A stretch of DNA of 8,711 bases from Lachnospiraceae bacterium UBA7196. Lineage in GTDB: Bacteria > Bacillota > Clostridia > Lachnospirales > Lachnospiraceae. Location: NCBI GenBank assembly GCA_002490835.1, contig DKUU01000034.1, forward strand, positions 556 to 9,266, written 5' to 3'. Under the pieces are notes generated by a model. The model did not search any database. It was not told the DNA's origin and saw nothing but the letters and a program-made list of their open reading frames with translations. Of this stretch, positions 1-6,155 are shown one piece after another. Made by a program: the position numbers and the translations under genes. Position 1 is the stretch's first letter, and the number at the start of each line of letters is the position of its first letter.

Positions 1-372
1 CTCCGCCTCCAGCTTCGCAAGCTCTTCCATCGCCTTAAGCCCTGCAGGCGTACACGCCCAGCCAAGCCCCAGTACATTCGCAATCAGGTTTGTGGCGATA
101 TATTCTCTTGCGGAATGCCCTTTGGGAATCCGCGGAAAAAGAAAACTGATAAAGGGTTGTATCCCTCTCGTCAGCTTTGCGATCAGGCCGGATTTCTGCG
201 CGATCTCCATCAGGCCCACCCACAACGCCATCACGCCGATCATGGTGATGCACAGGGACACTGCGTCACCTGCCGAATCCAGCGCGGCATTCGTCACCTC
301 CGCCATCTTCCCCGTAAATGCGCCGTACACGACGCCAATCAGAATCATAAATGCCCAGATATAGTTTAACAT
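1..372 (-). CDS. spmA: Spore maturation protein A (SpmA), 3' part missing
   Basis: Reading down from the ATG at 370-372, the frame stays open to the window edge, giving the first 124 residues; family members are roughly 190-200 aa, so about a third is missing. SpmA is an integral membrane protein with a nucleoside-recognition (Gate) fold. In Bacillus it works with SpmB in forespore core dehydration, with effects on spore heat resistance. The sequence shows an N-terminal hydrophobic segment (about residues 4-20), a second one (about 38-56) and the strongly conserved stretch ATNLIANVLGLGWACTPAGL at about residues 93-112, which resembles the SpmA 'N-x-x-A-N-x-L-G-L-G-x-A-x-T-P' signature. A Shine-Dalgarno-like AAAGGGG (378-384) lies 5 nt before the ATG. 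The gene lies 111 bp downstream of the CotH-like gene on the same strand. spmB would be expected next, outside the window. Confidence 0.9.
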   Translation of the reverse strand, partial: MLNYIWAFMILIGVVYGAFTGKMAEVTNAALDSAGDAVSLCITMIGVMALWVGLMEIAQKSGLIAKLTRGIQPFISFLFPRIPKGHSAREYIATNLIANVLGLGWACTPAGLKAMEELAKLEAE

Positions 373-435
373 GAAAGCCCCTTTGGCTTACCGTCTCACT
401 GATATCAAATCAATACTGCATGAGCGGCACGCCGA

Positions 436-464
436 ATTTTATCTTCTTACATGTATTCTATGAA
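436..464 (-). promoter_or_regulatory. Candidate promoter for spmA
   Basis: On the minus strand, TTCATA (459-464) and TAAAAT (436-441) are separated by 17 bp, a fair sigma-A-type match (4/6 and 5/6). The overlapping CATAGAAT (455-462) also resembles the -10 element of sporulation sigma factors of the SigE/SigK type, but no convincing matching -35 is seen. It lies in the 111-bp gap between the CotH-like gene and spmA. No terminator was found in that gap, so read-through from the upstream operon is also possible. Confidence 0.33.
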
Positions 465-483
465 TTTTCCTGCGTAATCATGT

Positions 484-2148
484 TTACCGCCTGTCCCCTG
501 CTCTGGGGCCTTTTTTCATGCCGCCCCCTCCCATATCCATCACTCCCATAACAGAGATATCCACTTCCGACGCGTCCACCAAATTTGCACTTTCCGCACG
601 CTGTCCCTCATCCGTGGCGGGTATCGTACCGCCAATCTGGCCCTCAATGCTTTCCGCCCGCAGCATCACTGTCTGATACAGCATTTCAGCGCCCGCCTCA
701 TACTCTTCGTAAGAATAAAAAGCGGTAGGGTCTGTTTCCACCAGCGTATCGATTTGGCTGCGAATCCTCTGATAAATGTTTTCAAACCTTCCGCCCAAAA
801 CATACTCCTGTACTAACTGCCGCAGATATTCATGATAGCGGGCAAGATATTCCTCATTCTCCAGCAGGGCGTCAAAAAACTTCGTCCCGTCAAAAGGCGT
901 ATCCACCGCATCATTCACAACATCCGACGCACTGTTTTCCGCTCCCATATTCATCCCGCCAAAAGAGAGGTTATAATCCCACGGCAGAATATTCAGCATC
1001 CCGTCTGATTCATAAAGATAATAATTATGCGCCATACTCCCGGAAAGACTGTCCATGTTCACGGAAAAAACGTGTACCGCCATATATTTCAAAACATTGT
1101 CCACATCCATATACCTTTCCAGATCAGTCCCTTCACTGATATTTTTAAGGGCCTTAACCACTTTTTTATGGTCCGCCTTCCCTGTATCTGTCACCCCGCC
1201 CTCCCAGATATCCGAATAGCTGGAAAGATCATCGTCCGTATAATTGAGGTTTGCGCCGCCTCCGCCGCCCATGGAAAAGCCGCCTGCAAAGTCAGGTTTT
1301 TTGCCGCCCGGAAAATCCGCTTTCTCAAAGTCCTGCCCTTCCCCGAAATTTGGAAAATCTTCTCCGCCTGAAGGTCGTTCTCCTGCAAAGTCTGGCATTT
1401 CTCCACCGCCAAACGGCATACCACCTCCAAAGTCCGGCATTTTTCCGTCCGGAAGATCCATCCCCTGCGGCGGCTGTCCGCCGAAACCTCCGCTCTTTGC
1501 GCCGCCTCCCATTTTCATATTGTCTGGCTTATACAAATTACCGTCCACAGTTCCGTAATTGCGCACAAGAAAGCTGTCCTCCACAGCTTCCAACGCCAGA
1601 TAGACGCCCCAATATTTCCCATTTATTGATATTTTCGCATAGTTATATAGAGAAGCATCCGCCCCCAGATACTGATACATATCATAGACAAGGGTTTCTT
1701 TCATATTGGTGGCATCCGCATAATTATTATTCAGGATCAATTTATCAAGACCGAGGCAGGTCTGCCCCTCCACATAATGATCAAATTCCAGCTTAAAACT
1801 GTATCGATCCGTATCAGGATCCATGGCGATTGCCGACAAACTTGTATTTCCCTTCGGACGAATCCCAGCATTACACACTTTTTCATCATTGATCACCACG
1901 TCGCAGGAGTAATATTCCTCCGCCATTGCATTTGTAAGCATATCCTCCCATTGATCCTGCGCCATTTGAATATCGACCTGTAACGGTTCCTCTGTGTCAA
2001 ACAATGCCTCTTCATATTGCATTGGCACTTTGACGCCGCCCAATGTCTCTACTACTTCCTGTGAAAAAGCCATCATCCAAAGACACAGTGCGACAGCCGC
2101 CGCCATCATCGCGCTAATAATCTTCGTGATATGTTTGTAGGAAATCAT
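484..2148 (-). CDS. CotH-family kinase-like protein with Gly/Pro/Asp/Phe-rich insertion
   Basis: A 554-residue protein of the CotH family, atypical protein kinases first known from Bacillus spore coats, where CotH phosphorylates coat proteins. The N-terminus (about residues 8-29) is a hydrophobic signal peptide or membrane anchor preceded by lysines, so the rest is probably outside the membrane. CotH features seen are GIRPKGNTS (about 95-103), YSFKLEFD (116-123), LILNNNYAD (137-145), GVYLALEAVED (181-191), DGNLYKPDN (202-210) and NILPWDYNLSFGG (386-398); the last carries the conserved acidic residue of this motif. Between LYKPDN and LNYTDDDL lies a low-complexity insertion of about 88 residues (212-299) with repeated MPDFxGG-like units. 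The C-terminus ends in a glycine run and a basic tail. The start ATG overlaps the stop of the DUF4956 gene (ATGA), with GGGGAG 8 nt upstream, so the two are probably translationally coupled. Kinase activity and substrate are inferred from family only. Confidence 0.88.
   Translation of the reverse strand: MISYKHITKIISAMMAAAVALCLWMMAFSQEVVETLGGVKVPMQYEEALFDTEEPLQVDIQMAQDQWEDMLTNAMAEEYYSCDVVINDEKVCNAGIRPKGNTSLSAIAMDPDTDRYSFKLEFDHYVEGQTCLGLDKLILNNNYADATNMKETLVYDMYQYLGADASLYNYAKISINGKYWGVYLALEAVEDSFLVRNYGTVDGNLYKPDNMKMGGGAKSGGFGGQPPQGMDLPDGKMPDFGGGMPFGGGEMPDFAGERPSGGEDFPNFGEGQDFEKADFPGGKKPDFAGGFSMGGGGGANLNYTDDDLSSYSDIWEGGVTDTGKADHKKVVKALKNISEGTDLERYMDVDNVLKYMAVHVFSVNMDSLSGSMAHNYYLYESDGMLNILPWDYNLSFGGMNMGAENSASDVVNDAVDTPFDGTKFFDALLENEEYLARYHEYLRQLVQEYVLGGRFENIYQRIRSQIDTLVETDPTAFYSYEEYEAGAEMLYQTVMLRAESIEGQIGGTIPATDEGQRAESANLVDASEVDISVMGVMDMGGGGMKKGPRAGDRR
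1252..1515 (-). repeat. Degenerate MPDF/GG-rich repeat within the CotH-like gene
   Basis: This stretch encodes residues 212-299 of the CotH-like protein. Successive units include KMPDFGGG, EMPDFAGE, DFPNFGEG and KKPDFAGG, ending in a run of five glycines. On the plus strand the recurring core is CAAAGTC(A/T/C)GG followed by a T-rich run. The copies have diverged at the DNA level, so this is an old, degenerate repeat rather than a fresh tandem array. It lies inside the kinase-like domain, not at an end. Confidence 0.7.
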
Positions 2149-2816
2149 GACATATACTCCCCGTTATAGCTTACCAGCGTAACATGATCCACGCCTTCAA
2201 TGTTCTGAATTGTATTGACAAAGGAAGTGGCTGCATCTTTCAGACGCACCTCCGCCGTCAGCTCAATGCCGCCGCTGCTCACCGTTTTGGATTTCACCAG
2301 AAACTTTTTCAACGCTGTTTTTGCCGTCTGCACCGCCGCATCTTCCGCCTTTTCATCCACACAATTAAAAATCAATATGTAAGGATTCTCATGTATCCTG
2401 CGGTTGGCAAACAGAATTAAAATCACCCCAATGATTGCTGAACCGATCACTGCCAATGGAATCATGCCCGCACCGATCACGATCCCTGCCGCAATTGACC
2501 AGAACAGGTACACAATCTCAATCGGTTCCTTGATTGCCGCCCGAAAACGGACGATGGAAAGCGCACCCACCATACCGAGGGAAAGCACGACATTGGATGT
2601 CACCGCCATAATGACTAATGTTGTCACAAGGGCCAGCCCCACCAACGTTAAGGCAAAACTGCTCGAATACATTACCCCGTTAAACGTCTTTTTATAGACC
2701 ACAAAAATAAACAGGCCGATAACAAGGGCAACGAGCATCCCAATCAGCGTGTCAAGCGGCGAAAACTGCGTTACATTTTCTAAAAAGCTGGATTTAAAAA
2801 TATCATTAAAAGTCAT
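2145..2816 (-). CDS. DUF4956 integral membrane protein
   Basis: A 223-residue membrane protein matching the DUF4956 family, whose function is unknown. Hydrophobic segments occur at about residues 22-41, 52-73, 75-88 and 100-137 (the last probably two helices). The most conserved stretch, GMVGALSIVRFRAAIKEP (81-98), sits between membrane segments and is the family signature. The C-terminal ~80 residues (about 141-223) are soluble, with alternating beta/alpha character ending in IEGVDHVTLVSYNGEY, which resembles a small ferredoxin/ACT-like fold (inference). I chose the ATG at 2814-2816, which has AGGAG just upstream (AAAGGAG, 4 nt spacing). An in-frame ATG 39 bp further upstream (2853-2855) lacks a ribosome binding site. 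It lies downstream of the VTC gene and overlaps the CotH-like gene by 4 bp, so all three are likely one operon. The protein may anchor or regulate its two neighbours at the membrane. Confidence 0.85.
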   Translation of the reverse strand: MTFNDIFKSSFLENVTQFSPLDTLIGMLVALVIGLFIFVVYKKTFNGVMYSSSFALTLVGLALVTTLVIMAVTSNVVLSLGMVGALSIVRFRAAIKEPIEIVYLFWSIAAGIVIGAGMIPLAVIGSAIIGVILILFANRRIHENPYILIFNCVDEKAEDAAVQTAKTALKKFLVKSKTVSSGGIELTAEVRLKDAATSFVNTIQNIEGVDHVTLVSYNGEYMS

Positions 2817-2914
2817 ATTTCTCCTTTCCTGCGCTGCTTTATTGCGCAAACCCATATCTGGATAAATTACATATTTATGACAATATCATGCCATCCGCAT
2901 TCCACAAATAAATT

Positions 2915-3610
2915 TTAACCAAAGCACCGACAGGCTTCGTATTTTGAAAACGCCGTCTGCCGCAGCGCATTTGTTTGCATCAATCTGCGAATGACCTCCG
3001 GCAGAAACGCATCATATTTTATTTCCAAGATTCTCTCCTGCGGTCCGCCCGCCGTGTCAATATCGATGACCTGCTCCTCCAGAAAATCCTTATGATACAA
3101 TGTCGTGCGGATATCGGAATCAAAGGTGATCCTCACGTTTCCCGTCCGGTACACATAAGGCTCTCGGACATAAGATACCAGCACCCGCGGACGAAGCATC
3201 TGGCCGCGCATCTTCGCATACAATTCCTGCACCAGCGGCGCGGGATGTCCCCGCATCCAGCCAATTTCACCTGCCAATAATTTTCTGCATTCTTCCTCTG
3301 TGATCTGCGCATCGACCTTCCTGCAAAGCGCGTTATCCTTGATCTTCTTTTCCAGCATCAGATAAGAAAAATCGTTATTGTAATATCTGATCCTAAACTT
3401 CTCTCGTATGGGGATACCCTGCACCTTTTCCCGCAGCGCCTTATCCATATAATTATCAAAATAAATGCTCCGTATCAGATATCTGCCGTCCGCGCCTGTA
3501 TGCTCATCGCTTTGCATCACTGTCCGCAGGCGGCTTCTTAATTCGATGTATTTCGCGTAATTGATTCGGTATTTTAATTCATGCCGAAAGCCTTCTTCCT
3601 GATTCACCAT
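2915..3610 (-). CDS. VTC-domain (polyphosphate polymerase-like) protein
   Basis: A 231-residue protein that is almost entirely a VTC domain. This is the triphosphate-tunnel fold found in the yeast vacuolar transporter chaperone, which makes polyphosphate from ATP. The ordered charged strands lining such tunnels are visible: FRHELKYRI (8-16), YLIRSIYFDN (44-53), REKFRIRYY (69-77), LMLEKKIKD (84-92), VLVSYVREPYV (143-153), VRITFDSDIR (159-168), ILEIKYDAFLPE (194-205) and SKYEACR (222-228). There is no membrane segment or signal peptide, so it should be cytoplasmic. I chose the ATG at 3608-3610 because AGAAAGGAG lies 5 nt upstream. The longer frame from 3664 has no comparable ribosome binding site and adds a non-conserved tail. 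It is the first gene of the VTC-DUF4956-CotH operon. Polyphosphate synthesis versus another triphosphate reaction cannot be decided from sequence. Confidence 0.88.
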   Translation of the reverse strand: MVNQEEGFRHELKYRINYAKYIELRSRLRTVMQSDEHTGADGRYLIRSIYFDNYMDKALREKVQGIPIREKFRIRYYNNDFSYLMLEKKIKDNALCRKVDAQITEEECRKLLAGEIGWMRGHPAPLVQELYAKMRGQMLRPRVLVSYVREPYVYRTGNVRITFDSDIRTTLYHKDFLEEQVIDIDTAGGPQERILEIKYDAFLPEVIRRLMQTNALRQTAFSKYEACRCFG

Positions 3611-3649
3611 ATCCGCTCCTTTCTTATGTTGTGTTGAAAGCATGGGTAA

Positions 3650-3655
3650 AGTATA
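3650..3655 (-). promoter_or_regulatory. Candidate -10 element for the VTC-DUF4956-CotH operon
   Basis: TATACT on the minus strand is a 5/6 match to the sigma-A -10 consensus and lies 40 bp upstream of the VTC start. No good -35 is found at 16-18 bp (AAGTAC is the hexamer at 17 bp). The element may therefore be weak, need an activator, or be used by another sigma factor. Confidence 0.28.
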
Positions 3656-3741
3656 GAAGGGCATCCTGAAATGTACTTAAAAACAGATGTGATTTTTTGA
3701 TGAACAATTGCAGGAATCCGTAAAAAAGAAACGTTGGTATC

Positions 3742-3771
3742 TTTTCATGGAAATATAGAGGCAGTTATGAT
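3742..3771 (+). promoter_or_regulatory. Candidate sigma-A-type promoter for the glycosyltransferase/beta-lactamase operon
   Basis: TTTTCA (3742-3747) and TATGAT (3766-3771) are separated by 18 bp, and the -10 is followed by an A-rich stretch. This would start transcription about 40 bp before the glycosyltransferase ATG. No strong operator-like inverted repeat was recognised in the 208-bp divergent region. Confidence 0.42.
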
Positions 3772-3818
3772 AAAATACTATCTGTTAATTACTATTTTAC
3801 TGCATATAAGGAGACCAC

Positions 3819-5024
3819 ATGAAAAAAGTCGCAATGTTTACCATGGGCACGCGCGGGGATGTCCAGCCATACATATTCCTGTCAAAAGAATTGATGAAAA
3901 ACGGATACGATGTCACTTTGGGTTCGCATCCTTGCTGGCGAAGTCTGGTCGAGGCTTCTGATATCCCTTTCGCGCCCATCGGTCCTGATATTGATATCGA
4001 GCAGGAAGCTGCCATCATCCGCGGAAAGACCCCCAATCCGGTGCTCGCTATGCTGAAAACCATGAATTTCGTTTTCAAGATCATTCAAAATTCCTCTCAT
4101 GAAATATATGATGCTTGTAAAGGGAAAGATTTGATTATCGTCACGCATAGTCAAATGGGTGCAACGGAAGCGGAAGCGTTGGGAATCCCTACCGTAAATG
4201 TAACGCTGCAAAAAGAAATGATTGCCGAAAAATTAAAGCCCCTGACCTTTAAAGATAAAATAATCGGCGGATTAATTGGAAAACAAATGGCAAAGCCTTA
4301 TAACAAAATCAGAAAAACATATCACTTAAAGCCGGTTAAATCGTCTGATGAAATCATTTCCCATAAGCTGAATCTTATTCCCCTCAGCAAATATGTTGTT
4401 GAGAGAAATCCTTACTGGGAAGAACATAATATTCTCACCGGATACTGGTATGACGATGAAACAGATTATGAACCTGACCAAAGATTAAAAACCTTTTTGG
4501 AGCAGGGAGAAAAGCCTGTCATTCTTGCCCTTGGCGCGATGTCTTTTGAGGAGAAATCCGAAAAGGAAAAACTGGATATGTTTGTTCACGCGCTAAATCA
4601 AGCCGGCTGCAGAGCAATCATTCAGGGCTTCCAGAAAACCTTGCAGGATTATGAATTGCCTGACACCATGATCGCCTGTGGAAGCGTCCCGCACAGTTAT
4701 CTGTTTCGGCAGGGAGCGTTCGTCATCCACCATTGCGGATTCGGAACAACAGCGGCAGCTATGATCTATGGGATCCCTTCTATTCCTGTCCCGCATATTT
4801 TAGATCAAATGGGATTTGCAATGCAATTAAGTAATGCAAACGTGGCAACGAAACCACTTTCTTCAAAAAACCTGAGCGAGCAATCCATATATAACGCTAT
4901 TATGGAAATGAAGGCTGCCTATGCCGAAAAAAAGAAAAACGCGGAAGCACTTTCTGAAAAAATAAGGTCTGAAGGCGGCGTCAAAGAAGCCGTACGCCTG
5001 ATAGAACATGTGATGGAAGGATAA
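3819..5024 (+). CDS. UGT/GT1-like glycosyltransferase (GT-B fold)
   Basis: A complete 401-residue glycosyltransferase of the UGT type, the superfamily that includes sterol and glycolipid glucosyltransferases and the macrolide/antibiotic glycosyltransferases. The N-terminal domain opens with a beta strand and glycine loop, MFTMGTRGDVQPY (6-18), typical of acceptor-binding halves. The C-terminal donor-binding half contains PVILALGAMSF (233-243), the strand IACGSVPHSYLF (285-296) and the signature HHCGFGTTAAA (304-314) followed by GIPSIPVPHILDQ (318-330), where the nucleotide-sugar diphosphate binds. Most relatives have HHGG; here the third position is Cys306. No signal peptide or membrane helix is evident, so it should act in the cytoplasm. 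AAGGAG (3808-3813) lies 5 nt before the ATG. The stop is 6 bp before the next gene. Base composition is much lower in GC than in neighbouring genes. Acceptor (lipid, natural product or drug) is unknown. Confidence 0.88.
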   Translation: MKKVAMFTMGTRGDVQPYIFLSKELMKNGYDVTLGSHPCWRSLVEASDIPFAPIGPDIDIEQEAAIIRGKTPNPVLAMLKTMNFVFKIIQNSSHEIYDACKGKDLIIVTHSQMGATEAEALGIPTVNVTLQKEMIAEKLKPLTFKDKIIGGLIGKQMAKPYNKIRKTYHLKPVKSSDEIISHKLNLIPLSKYVVERNPYWEEHNILTGYWYDDETDYEPDQRLKTFLEQGEKPVILALGAMSFEEKSEKEKLDMFVHALNQAGCRAIIQGFQKTLQDYELPDTMIACGSVPHSYLFRQGAFVIHHCGFGTTAAAMIYGIPSIPVPHILDQMGFAMQLSNANVATKPLSSKNLSEQSIYNAIMEMKAAYAEKKKNAEALSEKIRSEGGVKEAVRLIEHVMEG

Positions 5025-5030
5025 CGGGAT

Positions 5031-6155
5031 ATGATGAAAAAATATATATTCATCCTAATCATGCTGCTATCCGTTATCATTACAGGATGTTCTAACGTCA
5101 ACAGTCAGTCGCAAACAGAAATCGAAACCCAAAATGCGCAGAATGAAGACAATGCGGAAGAAAAGGACGCGTCCGCCGCATCGGAAATCATTGTTGATTA
5201 TTCTGAGTCTTTTCAGGAAATCAACGGCTGCGCTATCCTCTATCATGAACCGTCAAAGACTTACTCTTTTTATAACAGGGAATTATGCGAAACCGAAGTT
5301 TCCCCCTTATCCACTTTTAAGATCATATCTGCATTGGCTGGTCTGGAAAATGGAGTATTGAAAAACGAAAGCTCTAAAATGGAATACAGCGGCACAGATT
5401 ACCCTGTTGATGCGTGGAACGCCGATCTCACATTAAAGGAAGCATACGAAGCTTCGTGTGTTTGGTATTTCCGACAGGTTGTAGACAAAGTCGGGCAGGA
5501 AAATATGCGCGCAATGTTACAGGAATTACAGTATGGGAACTGCGATCTGTCCGAATGGAACGGAAGCGGCGTAAACCCTTTGTCGGAACTGAATGGATTT
5601 TGGTTAGCTTCCTCATTAAAGATTTCTCCGGTAGAACAGATAACTGTACTGCGCACTATTTTTGGCACGGATACCCCCTTTGATGCCGAGCATATAGAAA
5701 CCCTTAAAAATATCATGTATCTTACGGAACTTGACAATGGTCGTTTATACGGCAAAACCGGCTCGTCTTCTGACGGAAAGGCATGGTTTGTCGGCCTTTT
5801 AGACGAAAGCGGTGATAGAACTTATTTTGCGGTTTATCTTGATGATATGCAAAATAAAGATATCATATCAGGAAATAAGGCGAAAGAAATAGCAGTCAAT
5901 ATTTTGCAATCAGAACCCAAAACGGCATCAGAAAAACACAGGCAAATTAATATTCCGTCAGCACGAATCCATACTATACAAAATTTGCAGTTTGTATTTC
6001 TTGTGCTTTACATCACCACCCGAAAACATATCTTGCTCCCATCCTCACTCTGCACCGTCGCCTTCCCGCCGTGCGTCTCCGCGATCGCCCGCACCATGGA
6101 CAGACCAATCCCCGTACCGCCCGTTGCAGTAGAGCGGGACTCGTCCAGACGATAA
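5031..6155 (+). CDS. Class D beta-lactamase-like lipoprotein with aberrant C-terminal extension
   Basis: A 374-residue frame whose first ~292 residues form a penicillin-interacting serine-enzyme domain of class D (OXA-like) type. It starts with a lipoprotein signal peptide ending in ITGC (Cys20) and an acidic/Gln-rich linker (about 23-57). The active-site motifs are all present: STFK (94-97, nucleophile Ser94 and Lys97), SCV (142-144), YGN (168-170), KTGSS (242-246) and AWFVG (251-255). It should be tethered to the outer face of the membrane and either hydrolyse beta-lactams or bind them. After NILQ (about residue 292, ~5906) no family sequence remains. The frame continues for 82 residues, and the last 148 bp are antisense to the kinase gene. 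This looks like a lost stop codon or recombination junction. The start ATG at 5031 has GGAAGGA (5015-5021) 9 nt upstream; a second ATG follows immediately. Likely co-transcribed with the glycosyltransferase. Confidence 0.85.
   Translation: MMKKYIFILIMLLSVIITGCSNVNSQSQTEIETQNAQNEDNAEEKDASAASEIIVDYSESFQEINGCAILYHEPSKTYSFYNRELCETEVSPLSTFKIISALAGLENGVLKNESSKMEYSGTDYPVDAWNADLTLKEAYEASCVWYFRQVVDKVGQENMRAMLQELQYGNCDLSEWNGSGVNPLSELNGFWLASSLKISPVEQITVLRTIFGTDTPFDAEHIETLKNIMYLTELDNGRLYGKTGSSSDGKAWFVGLLDESGDRTYFAVYLDDMQNKDIISGNKAKEIAVNILQSEPKTASEKHRQINIPSARIHTIQNLQFVFLVLYITTRKHILLPSSLCTVAFPPCVSAIARTMDRPIPVPPVAVERDSSRR
5976..5997. terminator. AT-rich inverted repeat between convergent genes, possible weak terminator
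   Basis: A perfect 7-bp inverted repeat, ATACAAA (5976-5982) and TTTGTAT (5991-5997), encloses an 8-base loop, 11 bp before the stop of the kinase gene. On the plus strand TTTC and a T-rich stretch follow, but the stem is nearly all A/T and there is no clean U-run. It is the only hairpin candidate at this convergent junction, and it lies inside the beta-lactamase frame. Confidence 0.22.

Noticed and set aside
373..483. Rho-independent terminator between the CotH-like gene and spmA
   Set aside because: Only a 4-bp CGGC/GCCG stem with a 2-base loop is present and no U-run follows, so it is not supported.
1251..1796. A 181-codon open frame on the plus strand opposite the CotH-like gene
   Set aside because: It is an antisense shadow of the Gly/Pro-rich coding region; its Arg/Pro/Leu/Ser-rich product matches no family, and no ribosome binding site precedes it.
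2817..2855. Longer start for the DUF4956 protein at the ATG 2853-2855
   Set aside because: No Shine-Dalgarno sequence upstream, whereas the ATG at 2814-2816 has AAAGGAG immediately before it; the added 13 residues are not membrane-like.
3611..3664. Longer start for the VTC protein at 3664
   Set aside because: The ATG at 3608-3610 has a strong AGAAAGGAG at proper spacing; the longer version would encode the ribosome binding site itself and a non-conserved tail.
3660..6007. Direct repeats or attachment sites bounding the glycosyltransferase/beta-lactamase block
   Set aside because: Comparing both flanks by eye gave only trivial shared words such as GAATCC; no repeat long enough to support site-specific insertion.
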